This document shows, piece by piece, positions 22,970-32,579 of a stretch of DNA of 64,000 nucleotides (its first letter is position 1; each line of letters opens with the position of its first letter). This DNA is from Syncephalis plumigaleata. Taxonomy: Eukaryota > Zoopagomycota > Zoopagomycetes > Zoopagales > Piptocephalidaceae. The notes under the pieces are model-generated. The model had not been told where the DNA came from. It ran no database searches and saw only the letters and a list, made by a program, of their open reading frames with translations. The DNA lies in NCBI GenBank assembly GCA_025201365.1, contig JAIXMF010000001.1:2604001-2668000 (forward strand), in the 5' to 3' direction. Position numbers and translations under genes: made by a program.

Positions 22970-23406
22970 GACGAAGCTAACAACGAAAGAAACAAGTATA
23001 TAAGGTCAATCTCAACTAATTGTAAATTCAAAATAAAGCGAAGAGCAATTCGTGCGACTTCTGTTTATTATTATTATTATTATTAGCCTTTTTACTTTTG
23101 TTTATTTATTTCACTTCTTATCCTCACAGCTGTATTGCCCTTTCATCAGACGACTCGTCTGTTTTGTGGATGCAGTCGCCAGTCAGCGCTAATTCTGTGG
23201 TTTCATCGGCCAACCCTTTGTCAGATTCCTTAATACCAACTACTACAGCTAACACTGCATCTACCTCCATTATTGCGGTTACCTCACCGCGAAATCAGTT
23301 GTTGACGGTGGAGCCTTCATTAGCCAGTCATACGCGTATTACCGAGGCAGCGTCAAGTGTGGCAACAGCCATTGATTTACGTAGTATAGAGACGGAGCAA
23401 GGCTCT
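22970..23406. other. Intergenic region with open frame running into MED21
   Basis: Between the divergent RAD60-like and MED21 starts. From 23098 an open, Ser/Thr/Ala-rich frame of 103 codons runs without a stop straight into the MED21 ATG at 23407. It could be an N-terminal extension of MED21 or a chance open leader. An ATT repeat lies near 23065. Confidence 0.45.
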
Positions 23407-24123
23407 ATGGATCGCGTGAGCCAACTACAAGATGCTGTCGATCAGGTAATTATCTTGTTATAGCGGGAGGGATACCAATCAGCTTGTTGGCTAATATCCA
23501 TTCTACGCCAGTTGACCGTTCAGTTCGTCAGTAGTCTAGACTACCTGAGCACTCGGGCACCAATGGTAGCACATGATACAACGGTGGCAGCGGCACGTTC
23601 ACATGGTAAGAAGTTGTCATGTTTATTACGCGATTCAATTAACGAAATAATACACTAGAACGTGCACTTCCATTGGATCAACTGGAGAGTAAGTGGATAG
23701 GGTGTTATCGTTAATAACAATAATAGGACGCAGCTTATCGCGTGTCATTAGAGGAAAGCCGAGAATTAGCATCGGATATTGCAAAGCGTTGTCGGCAAAT
23801 TGACACGCTTATTGACGCGTTACCTACACACGAATTATCGAAAGAGGAAGAGGTAAGCAATACGTGTTTGTCGTGTAATAGGCGTGTACGCGATGATATT
23901 AATTATTGCATTCACCCTCTTAGGCAGCGGTATTTGCAAAACTGGAGCAAGAGAATCAACAGGCAGATGATGCGTATAAAGCAGCCGTGGAACATGCTAG
24001 TAAGTTGTAGAAAGCACTCTATCTACGTTGTAAACTGTATAAATATTAATAATTTACGTAGAATCATTGTTGGATCAACTTAAGAATGCGCTACGTGCAG
24101 TCGCTGATAGTCGATATGATTAG
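23407..24123 (+). CDS. MED21: MED21 (SRB7), Mediator middle-module subunit
   Basis: Six exons: 23407-23445, 23512-23605, 23659-23688, 23734-23852, 23924-23999 and 24062-24123, giving 139 residues. The start MDRVSQLQDAVDQLTVQF matches the conserved MED21 N-terminus that contacts MED7. RELASDIAKRCRQIDTLIDALP and the C-terminal coiled helix (LEQENQQADDAYKAAV ... LLDQLKNALR) complete the family pattern. The ATG at 23407 was chosen because the domain starts there in homologues, although the frame is open for 103 more codons upstream. Exon 3 is only 30 nt. MED21 is a core Mediator subunit linking activators and RNA polymerase II. Confidence 0.93.
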
Positions 24124-24379
24124 CAATCGTTATAACCATCTGATCTATACGTAATTTTGCTACAAGTAATACTAATTTATGACACTTGATATAAAATAAA
24201 CATAGCTGTGCGATATTTATCTTTATTGTTGTTGTTGTTATATGCGTGTGTGTAGTTGTCGCGGAAATCATAAAGCATATGAGGTTGCTGTCACTGTTCG
24301 GTTGAATTACAAAAGCAAAGGAAAAAAGAAAAATACTAAATATTCCGCTTCCTTCCATTTTACTCGTAGTTTATCTGTC

Positions 24380-25112
24380 ATGTCGTTTTTCAATCCAACT
24401 AATCCGCCAACTGCGGAACAACAAAAGACCGCGCAACGGGTGATGGAATCCTGTGCTGCTAAAACGGTATTTAGCGGTGGTGCAGGTATGTTAATTGCGC
24501 GTGTTTAGTATCTTTAACTTTATTACTATTACTATTACTTACCTACTATTCATATTCAATAAGGCTTTGGTATTGGCGCTTTGTTCGGCTTGTTCATGGC
24601 GGGCTTGGACTTTTCAGGGCCGGAACAGCATTTGAATAAGCCAGAGCCAAAGCTTAAGGAACAAGTAAAGGACGTGTTCAAGGATATGGGTAAACGAAGC
24701 TACGCGTCAGCAAAGAACTTTGCCGTAGTAGCGGCCATATATACAGGCGTGGAATGTTATATCGAATCGGTAAGTATACGACTAGTAGTAGTAGTAGTAC
24801 TGCTAGATCATATGGGATAATACTAATGACAAACCTACCATTCTAGTATCGCGCAACCAACGATTTGTATAATAGTGTGTCGGCCGGTTGTATTACTGGA
24901 GGTATCTTAGCCGCTAAAAGTAAGCTAATAGTATAATTAGAAACGATCATGATATGATCGAGTGAGATACGAGATTAAACTAGCTAACTAACTAACTAAC
25001 TAACTAACCTGCTCTAACGCGTTTAGGTGGACCCAAGATGGTAGTGGGTGGATGCGCGGGATTTGCAGCATTCTCGGCAGCTATCGACTGGTACATGCAT
25101 AAGGATCATTAG
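24380..25112 (+). CDS. TIM22: TIM22, channel subunit of the carrier translocase
   Basis: Four exons: 24380-24485, 24564-24769, 24847-24919 and 25027-25112, giving 156 residues. It belongs to the Tim17/Tim22/Tim23 family: hydrophobic glycine-rich segments GGAGFGIGALFGLFMAG, NFAVVAAIYTGVECYIES, CITGGILAAKSGPKM and GGCAGFAAFSAAIDWYM form four membrane spans of the inner mitochondrial membrane. The conserved Cys pair (CAAKT and GVECYIES) that makes a disulfide in TIM22 is visible. TIM22 inserts carrier proteins delivered by TIM9-TIM10. Confidence 0.95.
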
Positions 25113-26130
25113 AGATCATTGAAACATGGCTAGACTACATGTTATTCAACTGTAAACATAGATGCTTGCTATCTAAATACTACACAATAAACTGACTACT
25201 TTAATGATAATAACACGCGTGGATTAAAATGAATGGTGCGAAATAATAATAATAATACTCGTATTATTACATGCGACAACTATTCGAGTACAATATTGGC
25301 CATTAATACATTACCGTAAATGTCCGATAATCACGAATATCATCGTCGTCATCATTATCATCATCATTATCATCATTCTAATAATATTAAAAGAAAAAAA
25401 TCATCATTCTAATAACTGGCGATAATGATAGATTACGAATAAAAACATTCCATGTTTCTTATAGGCTGTAGTTGAGTGTACAAATGTGGCGATGTACATA
25501 TATATGATTGATTAGCAGTTTTAAATTACAAGTTTAAATTGTACTTCATCCCACTAGTATAAGAGTACATTAAAAGGCAGCGTAATCAAACCCGTTCTAT
25601 CGTCCAGTATTCGCACCTTCGGGTGCCGTCCTTGGTTCCTCTACAGAGCGAACAGCACTCTCGCCTTTTACTAGAGCGCTCCGTGTAGGGGAATACTTAA
25701 AAGGATTATCTCAATTTTTCTGCCTCCATTAGGAGGATTTTCTATATCTAATCAAAAATGAATACTAAATTATTAATGTGGATGCATTTTAGTATCGGCA
25801 TGAGCGAACATCAAATAGTAAATGAACTTGTTGGACCCGTTGTCATTGTGTACGCGTGTAACCATTAGAATGTTTATATGAAAGCCAACAAGCCAGTAAT
25901 GAAATACATTTAAAAGCTATAATAATATTGTATCGAATAGTGAATATGTTTTATTGATGATGAAATCATTAGATCATACAGCGATAGCAGTAGTTGTATG
26001 GTCATGCTGTGCGAGTGCCATCACATTCTCATTGTCTATATGATTGCTAATCGATTCAATGACATATTAGCATCTTGGTATAATGAATCAGCTATTGCTC
26101 GGTATTTACCGTATGCTAATAGTGTATCGA
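25113..26130. other. Intergenic region holding the U5 snRNA gene
   Basis: AT-rich flank with ATC and AAT repeats (25240-25390). The only recognised element is U5 snRNA. From about 25905 rightwards the sequence belongs to the segmental duplication that recurs at 29973. Confidence 0.6.
25625..25742 (+). ncRNA. U5: U5 spliceosomal snRNA
   Basis: The invariant U5 loop 1, CGCCTTTTACTA, lies at 25662-25673. It is flanked by pairing arms CTCT/AGAG, and further out by TTCCTCTACA (25636-25645) against TGTAGGGGAA (25684-25693). CCTT at 25630 pairs with AAGG at 25701. An Sm-type site AATTTTTC follows at 25713-25720. Then comes a terminal 3' hairpin CCTCC-ATTA-GGAGG at 25723-25736. This order is diagnostic for U5, which aligns exons in both splicing steps. 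The 5' end is uncertain; an upstream perfect GCACC-TTCG-GGTGC hairpin (25613-25626) may be an extra 5' stem or lie outside the RNA. A TATA-like sequence is near 25557. Confidence 0.9.
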
Positions 26131-27384
26131 CTAGAACGTAGGACTAACTGGTCTACTAGGTGTACCAGCGCGTGGTGGCTGCTCTCTTAATATGCGTAGA
26201 GGAGATGTGCAAGCAGACGGACCAAACATTGCTGTGTAATACACTTTAAGGAAATAATGCATCGCAGGAATGGCTACATTTATATCACCTGATTGTAAGG
26301 CAGCATAATCTTCATTTTCCCGAAACTCATTTAAATAACCTAGTACAGCTTGTCCCGTCACTACATAGTTGGTAGCATAAGGGTTCTCCCCTTGCTTGAG
26401 AGCAACAAATATCTTTAAGCATCCAGTTATCGCATTCTTAAGCTCGTTACAGCTCACGGATTGTTGAGGTGGATTCGATGATAAGTATGCCTCATTTATC
26501 GGGTCTATAGGTCGCCAGTCTTGTCCCTTTTCAAATACGTCCGTTGAATCAAAATCTATAATCTTTACAATTGGTTTACCACCAGCTGGATTCTTCTCTA
26601 GCATAATATCTACACTTCATTATAGGTATATTTCATTATTGTAATATTTACTTACTTTTCTGGTACAGATCACGATGAATAATGCCGGCATTGTAAAGAT
26701 AAATTGCGCCTACAAAGCAATTAGTAATCATGCTATATATATGATCATAATGCTTACCTTTAATAATTTCAGGCAATATTTGGGAAGTAGCAATATATGC
26801 CTGAGAAATGGTATGTCTCTTAAAGTATTCATCTAGAGTTTCACCATCGATATAGCTGTAAAGGTGACAGTAGTATTCAATGTCGTTGTCTTTTTTTTTA
26901 TCAAAGCTAAATTGATGCAATGGATCCATGACATTGCGTCGACCTACAGTGTCGAGGCTTGTCAAACTCTTTGCTTTCAGCAATTCCTATTTTGCACCAT
27001 AGATGAGTGAGGTTATTTGAATAATAGACCGATATACTTACTCTGAATGCTTTTACTTCTTTGGTTACTCGATCGCATTTCATAAAGGCAGCTTGATTGT
27101 TCCAAGTTACTTGGGCTAGTCTAAGAAACCTTTTATTTCCTCCACACCAGCGTATTTTCGATAGTCCATATTTGTGCATGTTATCCTCAACGTGTTGCTG
27201 GGCAGAAGTAAAAGGAAGAGGGGCATCACCTATAAGCAGGTTAGCAGGCATCAGATAGACTACGTATGAATAGCTTGCCTTCTTTGTTGAAAAAGCCGCC
27301 ATATGAGTGAATGCTGGGTAGTTGGGATAACAGTGCTAGAGCACAAGTGATAATAGCCAATGTAGAATGTGGAGTTACTCGCAT
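26131..27384 (-). CDS. Kinase-like protein with signal peptide, copy A
   Basis: Five exons: 27384-27264, 27229-27042, 26986-26758, 26709-26656 and 26609-26131, giving 356 residues. Intron 1 is only 34 nt, with a TGCTAAC branch site and TATAG acceptor. Removing it joins a start with a clear signal peptide (MRVTPHSTLAIITCALALLS) to the rest in frame. Kinase-fold marks: AAFMKC (probable beta-3 Lys), HLYSYIDGETLDEYF (hinge), catalytic loop HRDLYQKN split by an intron, and VKIIDFDSTDVF with DFD in place of DFG. The Lys, HRD Asp, loop Asn and metal-binding Asp are all present, so activity is possible. The predicted route is secretory, which is unusual for this fold. Family and substrate are unknown. 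Confidence 0.75.
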
Positions 27385-27529
27385 ATTGTTCGTTACTGTT
27401 TAAGAGCAAAGAAGTGAACGTGCGTATGTTGTGCGTGTAAATGAGAAGAGGATAGTGAGCTATTGACTTGTTCACGGCAAATGGCTGCACATTTATAGGT
27501 GAAAGGCCGATGGCTACGGTATTGAAGCG

Positions 27530-27910
27530 TTTCTTAACCGACGTATCAAATAAACGAACCACGCAACAATTCGCCATGTGTAATTTCGAATGAAGGATAT
27601 TAGGCGACATTTACGGTACTCATTTACAGCTGTGATTCTGTTACAGCTAATGTGATTGAATTCAAAATGGTGCTTTGGAATGTTTTTCAAACAGAATATC
27701 AAATAAACAAAGCATGTCATTTCGCCATGTGTAGCCACTAATTATAGATATTGAATGACATTAGGGTACTGACTTTATTGCAAACCAGCATGAATAAAGG
27801 CCATAATAAATATTGAATGCTACTAAGGTCCTGATTATATTGCGGCTAACGTGAATAAAATCCATAATAGTGTATTGAATTCTGCTACAATTGAAACGTA
27901 TATGATTGAT
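27530..27910. repeat. Degenerate tandem repeats upstream of kinase copy A
   Basis: Related blocks recur: TATCAAATAAAC(G/A)AA...TTCGCCATGTGTA at 27544 and 27696, ATTGAATGACATTAGGGTACTGA against TTGAATGCTACTAAGGTCCTGA, and CAT/CGTGAATAAA(G/A)(G/T)CCATAATA at about 27787 and 27850. The same array is present upstream of copy B (31640-31990). It looks like an old, decayed tandem array in the 5' region of the kinase genes, perhaps regulatory. Confidence 0.65.
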
Positions 27911-28243
27911 ATTGAAATGGAATGGAATTCGATTTAGTTCCAATAATAGCACGATCTACATAATGCATTAGTATGCAACTAGCTAACGTTAAAGCATTCA
28001 AGATAATAGACAAGTCATTGAATACACTCCAACTATGATGACAATGACCATTAAACCGCTGTTTCTACTTGTAAGCCATGCTGTCATTCAGTTATAGCTC
28101 GTGATTCAAGTATTAGGTAGTAGCAGTGTATCCATGTCAATACACGCACGATCACGTCAGATGGTTAGTATCTATTGTGTTGTTCGATGATTTGCTATAC
28201 AATTCATTACAATGACTACAGGTAAATATACATCCATTGATAT

Positions 28244-29972
28244 TAATGCATAATCAGTGAGTAGATGAGTGATATATTCTAGTTGGCTGTATACTGCTGA
28301 TAACTGAATAAGAATGATAGGAATAGCAGCAGTAGCAGCAGTAGTAGCTAGCTAGTTGTACTGGTTGAAAGCAAAGTATGTTCAATAGAGTGTAGAGAAT
28401 ACAGTGATATGTATGAAGTTGATATGGTGTTTATTGGCTGAATGAGAATAGAAGCAGAGAGACAAGTAGTATGGATAGCAGTAGGAGTGAATAGAGCGAA
28501 TGAGCACATATGCTTATAGAATACAAACAAATCGATAGATACCAGTCTATTACCAATTAGTAGGTGTACTAATAGCTTTATTGCTTTTTATTAATAAATG
28601 GCTTATACGAGTGTAATGAGCATAGAAAAGTAAACAAACGGAACTTACTTGAAGCGTACACAGTATGCAAAACAGCATACAGGATAGCGTTAGACGCGCA
28701 AGCATTACCCGTAACTAGTGCACAGTAGAAACCTAATAAACAGACAGCAGCATACCTTGCAATACAAAGAGTAGTAGATGAGCACTGTTAACGTACAAAG
28801 AAATAAACGTGCGAGTGGATCATGACGCAATGACAGCTGTAACGCACTCGCAGGAACAGCACGATAGTCTTGTCGTGCACAAGTGCTACAGGCTGAAGGG
28901 GAGGTGATTACAGCAGAATAAAGTGAGTATGAACGCGTGATCGTAGTGATCGTGCGTAGAAAAGCAGCGCAAACTACAAAGAGGTAAGCACAATAAACAG
29001 GATGAATAGAACGCGTAGATGATGACGCGAACTACCATTAGATCAACGACAACAACAAGGAGTGGTGAACAGCGAACGCGAGTAAAACATAAACAAGCGA
29101 GAGAGGAGAAAGTACAAGTACACGAGTGTGCTAAGCAAAGGTAAGCGTATACAAGGAATAGGAGAAAGAGAAACAAAGAACAGGTACAGCGAGCATCACG
29201 AATACAAGTAGTGAACGGCGAAGAAAGAGAGAAAAGAAAGAGTAAACAATAGAGAGAGAGAGAGAGAGAGGAGTGAACGTGTAAAGCAGGTGGTATTCAC
29301 CAATAACCAAGAATGAATAGGAACTATTAACCACCAGGTACATGTAACCATGCGAGTTAGTTACGCGGTATAGGTTCATGTAGGATGCACTGGTCAATAT
29401 AGGGAGCATATAGATACGTAGTCGAGAATGGCACGCGTTGCTTCACAGCCTGTTGATATGTAGAGAGTGACGTTAGACGGCGTAGATCAGGTAATAGTAG
29501 ACAGAGCGGCACACGACTGAATGTCCCTTTGACCGGGTATTATATATACATGCTAGATCGTGAAACTAAACTGCCTTTTAGAACAGGAGTTAGTCATGAT
29601 GAAGTGAAAGCGTCAAGCCTCATAGGACACGCTCGAGGTCTGTTCTAGACTCACTCGTTAATAACAATAAACCTTTAGTACACCTTGCGTAGAATCACGT
29701 AGCAGTAACCGATCAATATATGTTCCATATTACTATGTAGCCGAAGACGGTATGTAGCGAGCTATGCGTTACTCGTTTATTCGTTATTTGCGTATCTATT
29801 GCCATGGCATTAATTGATGCTAACAATGTTCGTTAGTACACTCATTATTTACCATTCATAATTATCAGTTAGCATCAGTCATTCTGTATAGTCATTGTAT
29901 ATCTAGTTGTATACACGTAATCAAGTCCATTGCTGGCTATACTCCTAATGACGAACACATCATATTGCAGCA
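28244..29972. other. Spacer between duplicated segments, purine-rich on plus strand
   Basis: No gene recognised. From about 28.8 to 29.3 kb the plus strand is A/G-rich, including an AG run at 29250-29270, so the minus strand is C/T-rich. This mirrors the leader of the bHLH gene and could be a long leader or promoter for minus-strand kinase copy A. Minus-strand open frames at 28886-29176 and 29131-29409 are low-complexity hydrophobic and probably not coding. A candidate hairpin RNA lies at 29579-29647. Confidence 0.45.
29579..29647 (+). ncRNA. Candidate structured RNA (box C-like), class unknown
   Basis: An 8-bp outer stem, TAGAACAG (29579-29586) with CTGTTCTA (29640-29647), encloses an inner stem AGCGT (29609-29613) with ACGCT (29629-29633). 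A C-box-like TGATGA lies at 29597-29602, and a TATA-rich stretch about 35 bp upstream. No good D box (CTGA) was found at the expected place, so a box C/D snoRNA is only one possibility. Strand is a guess. Confidence 0.25.
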
Positions 29973-30199
29973 GTACATTTAAAGCTATAATACTATTGTA
30001 TCGAAATAGTGAGTATGTTTTATTGATGATGAAATCATTAGATCATACAGCGATAGCAGTAGTTGTATGGTCATGCTGTGCGAGTGTCATCACATTCTCA
30101 TTGTCTATATGATTGCTAATCGATTCAATGACATATTAGCATCTTGGTATAATGAATCAGCTATTGCTCGGTATTTACCGTATACTAATAGTGTATCGA

Positions 30200-31483
30200 C
30201 TAGAACGTAGGACTAACTGGTCTACTAGGTGTACCAGCGCGTGGTGGCTCTACTCTCAATATGCGTATAGGAGCTGTGCAAACAGACGGACTAAGCTTTG
30301 GTGCGTAATGCACTTTAAGGAAATAATGCATCGCAGGAATGGCTACATTTATATCACCTGATTGTAAGGCAGCATAATCTTCATTTTCCCGAAACTCATT
30401 TAAATAACCTAGTGCAGCTTGTCCTGTCACTACATAGTTGGTAGCATAAGGGTTCTCCCCTTGCTTGAGAGTAACAAATGGGTCCAAGAATTCAGTTATC
30501 ACACCATTAAGCTCGTTACAGCTCGCGGATTGCGATGGCAAGTATGCCTCATTCGTCGGACTTATAGGTCGCCAGTCTTGTCCCTTTTCAAATACGTCCG
30601 TTGAATCAAAATCTATAATCTTTACAATTGGTTTACCAGCTGGATTCTTCTCTAGCATAATATCTACACTCCATTGTTAGTGTAGCTCATAGTTATCAAT
30701 ATTTACTTACTTTTTGGAAGCAGGTCATAATGGATAATGCCGGCATTGTAAAGATAAATTGCGCCTACAAAGCAACTAGTAAATATACTTTAAAAGTAAT
30801 CATAATGCTTACCTTTAATAATTTCAGGCAATATTTGGGAAGTAGCAATATATGCCTGAGAAATGGTATGTCTCTTGAAGTACTCATCTAGAGTTTCACC
30901 GTCGATAAATCTGTAAAGATGGCAAACGTATCTAATGCGGTTTTCTTCGTAAAATTCAAATTGATGCAATGGATCCATGACATTTTGTCGACCTATTGTG
31001 TCGAGGCTTGTCAATCCCTTTGCTCCCTTCAACGCCTGTTTTTATACTATATGATGAGTGAAGTGATCTGACTAATAGATCGATGTACTTACATTGAATG
31101 CATGAATCTCTCTGTCGGTTACTTCTTCCATATCTATTTCCGAATCCTTTATTGGGCCAGATACTGATACTATAGCGCATTTCATAAAGGCATCGTGATT
31201 CTCCCAATTTACCCGAGCAAGACTAAGCGTCTTCTTATTTCTACTGGACCACTGAATATCCAATAGTTTAAGACCTATTTTGTTGGCCTCGACATATCTC
31301 TGGGCAAAAGTGGTGATAGTGTTACCACCTATAAGCAAGTTAGCAAACATCGGATAAACTACATATGGATAACTTGCCTCCTTTGCTAAAAATACCAAGG
31401 ATTGAATGAACGCTGGATATCTGGGATAACAGTGCTAGAGCACAAGTACTAATAGCCAATGTAGAATGTGGAGTTACTCGCAT
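30200..31483 (-). CDS. Kinase-like protein with signal peptide, copy B
   Basis: Five exons: 31483-31363, 31328-31093, 31035-30813, 30764-30711 and 30663-30200, giving 365 residues. Exon 1 and the 34-nt intron 1 match copy A in length and sites, and the signal peptide is kept (MRVTPHSTLAISTCALALLS). The C-lobe is nearly the same as in copy A, with the same DFD (VKIIDFDSTDVF). The catalytic loop reads HYDLLPKN where copy A has HRDLYQKN, so it is a non-RD type. Exon 2, the N-lobe region, differs strongly from copy A and is 48 nt longer, adding residues such as SGPIKDSEIDMEEV. The frame is open throughout. Function unknown. Confidence 0.75.
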
Positions 31484-32236
31484 ATTGTTCGTTACGGCCT
31501 AAGCGCAAAGAAGTGAATGTGCGTATGTTGTGCGTGTAAATGAGAAGAGGATAGTGAGCTATTGACTTGTTCACGGCAAATGGCTGCACATTTATAGGTG
31601 AAAGGCCGATGGCTACGGTATTGAAGCGTTTCTTAACCGACGTATCAAATAAACGAACCACGCAACAATTCGCCATGTGTAATTTCGAATGAAGGATATT
31701 AGGCGACATTTACGGTACTCATTTACAGCTGTGATTCTGTTACAGCTAACGTGGATGAATACAGAATAGTGTATTGGTATGTTTTTCAAACGATGTATCA
31801 AATAAAGGAACCATGAAATTGCTGGCCCCATGTAATTTCGAATGATAGACATTGAATGACATTATGATATTGGCCTTATTGCAAACCAACATGAATAAAG
31901 GCCTAATAAATACTGAATACTATTAGGGTCCTGATTATATTGCGGCTAATATGAATAAAATCCATAATAGTGCAATGAATTCAGCTGCGATTGAAACGTA
32001 TATGATTGATATTGAAATGGAATGGAATTCGATTTAGTTCCAATAATAGCACGATCTACATAATGCATTAGTATGCAACTAGCTAACGTTAAAGCATTCA
32101 AGATAATAGACAAGTCATTGAATACACTCCAACTATGATGACAATGACCATTAAACCGCTGTTTCTACTTGTAAGCCATGCTGTCATTCAGTTATAGCTC
32201 GTGATTCAAGTATTAGGTAGTAGCAGTGTATCCATG

Positions 32237-32430
32237 TGTAACAACCTATACGTGCTCTGAATAGTTCAAGGATAAGATAATCTTTTTATTTAATAAATGT
32301 GTAGAGTATTTATAATAAATTGTGATTACAAATGTTTTACAAACAAGTTGTAATCGTACTCACGATTCGGTTATCGTTACCGAACTATTCTCATGAAAAA
32401 TATAAGTAAGAGGAAAATGTTTTCATCACA
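32237..32430. mobile_element. Solo LTR with 5-bp target site duplication
   Basis: 194 bp with TG...CA ends (TGTAACAACC ... TTCATCACA), flanked by direct CCATG at 32232-32236 and 32431-32435. The paralogous segment at 28132 has a single CCATG, an intact empty site. AATAAA-like signals lie inside, and AATAGTTC near the start is inverted as GAACTATT near the end. No coding sequence remains, as expected after LTR-LTR recombination. It is unlike the LTR at 5730, so it belongs to another family. It is younger than the segmental duplication. Confidence 0.9.
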
Positions 32431-32579
32431 CCATGTCAATACACGCACGATCACGTCAGATGGTTAGTATCTATTGTGTTGTTCGATGATTTGCTATACA
32501 ATTCATTACAATGACTACAGGTAAATATACATCCACTGATATTACTACTAGTCGTGTATTTGAATGATACGATACTTGC

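Larger units (their letters stand above)
25905..28243. repeat. Segmental duplication, copy A
   Basis: Direct duplicate of 29973-32546. Homology starts at the TACATTTA box and ends at AAATATACATCCA-TGATATTA. It covers the 3' flank, a complete kinase-like gene and about 850 bp of upstream DNA. Non-coding flanks look nearly identical by eye, while one exon is strongly diverged. Copy A preserves the empty target site (CCATG at 28132-28136) of the solo LTR found in copy B. Confidence 0.92.
29973..32546. repeat. Segmental duplication, copy B (with solo LTR insertion)
   Basis: Direct copy of 25905-28243, longer by the solo LTR and its 5-bp target duplication (32237-32435). Gene order and intron positions are the same as in copy A. 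The two copies are separated by about 1.7 kb of unrelated DNA. Confidence 0.92.

Noticed and set aside
27260-27610. 116-codon minus-strand frame starting MSPNILHSK
   Set aside because: It overlaps the kinase signal-peptide exon in another frame and lies in a decayed repeat array; the copy in segment B is broken differently.
28886-29409. Minus-strand hydrophobic frames between the kinase copies
   Set aside because: Low-complexity translation of a C/T-rich strand, with no conserved features.
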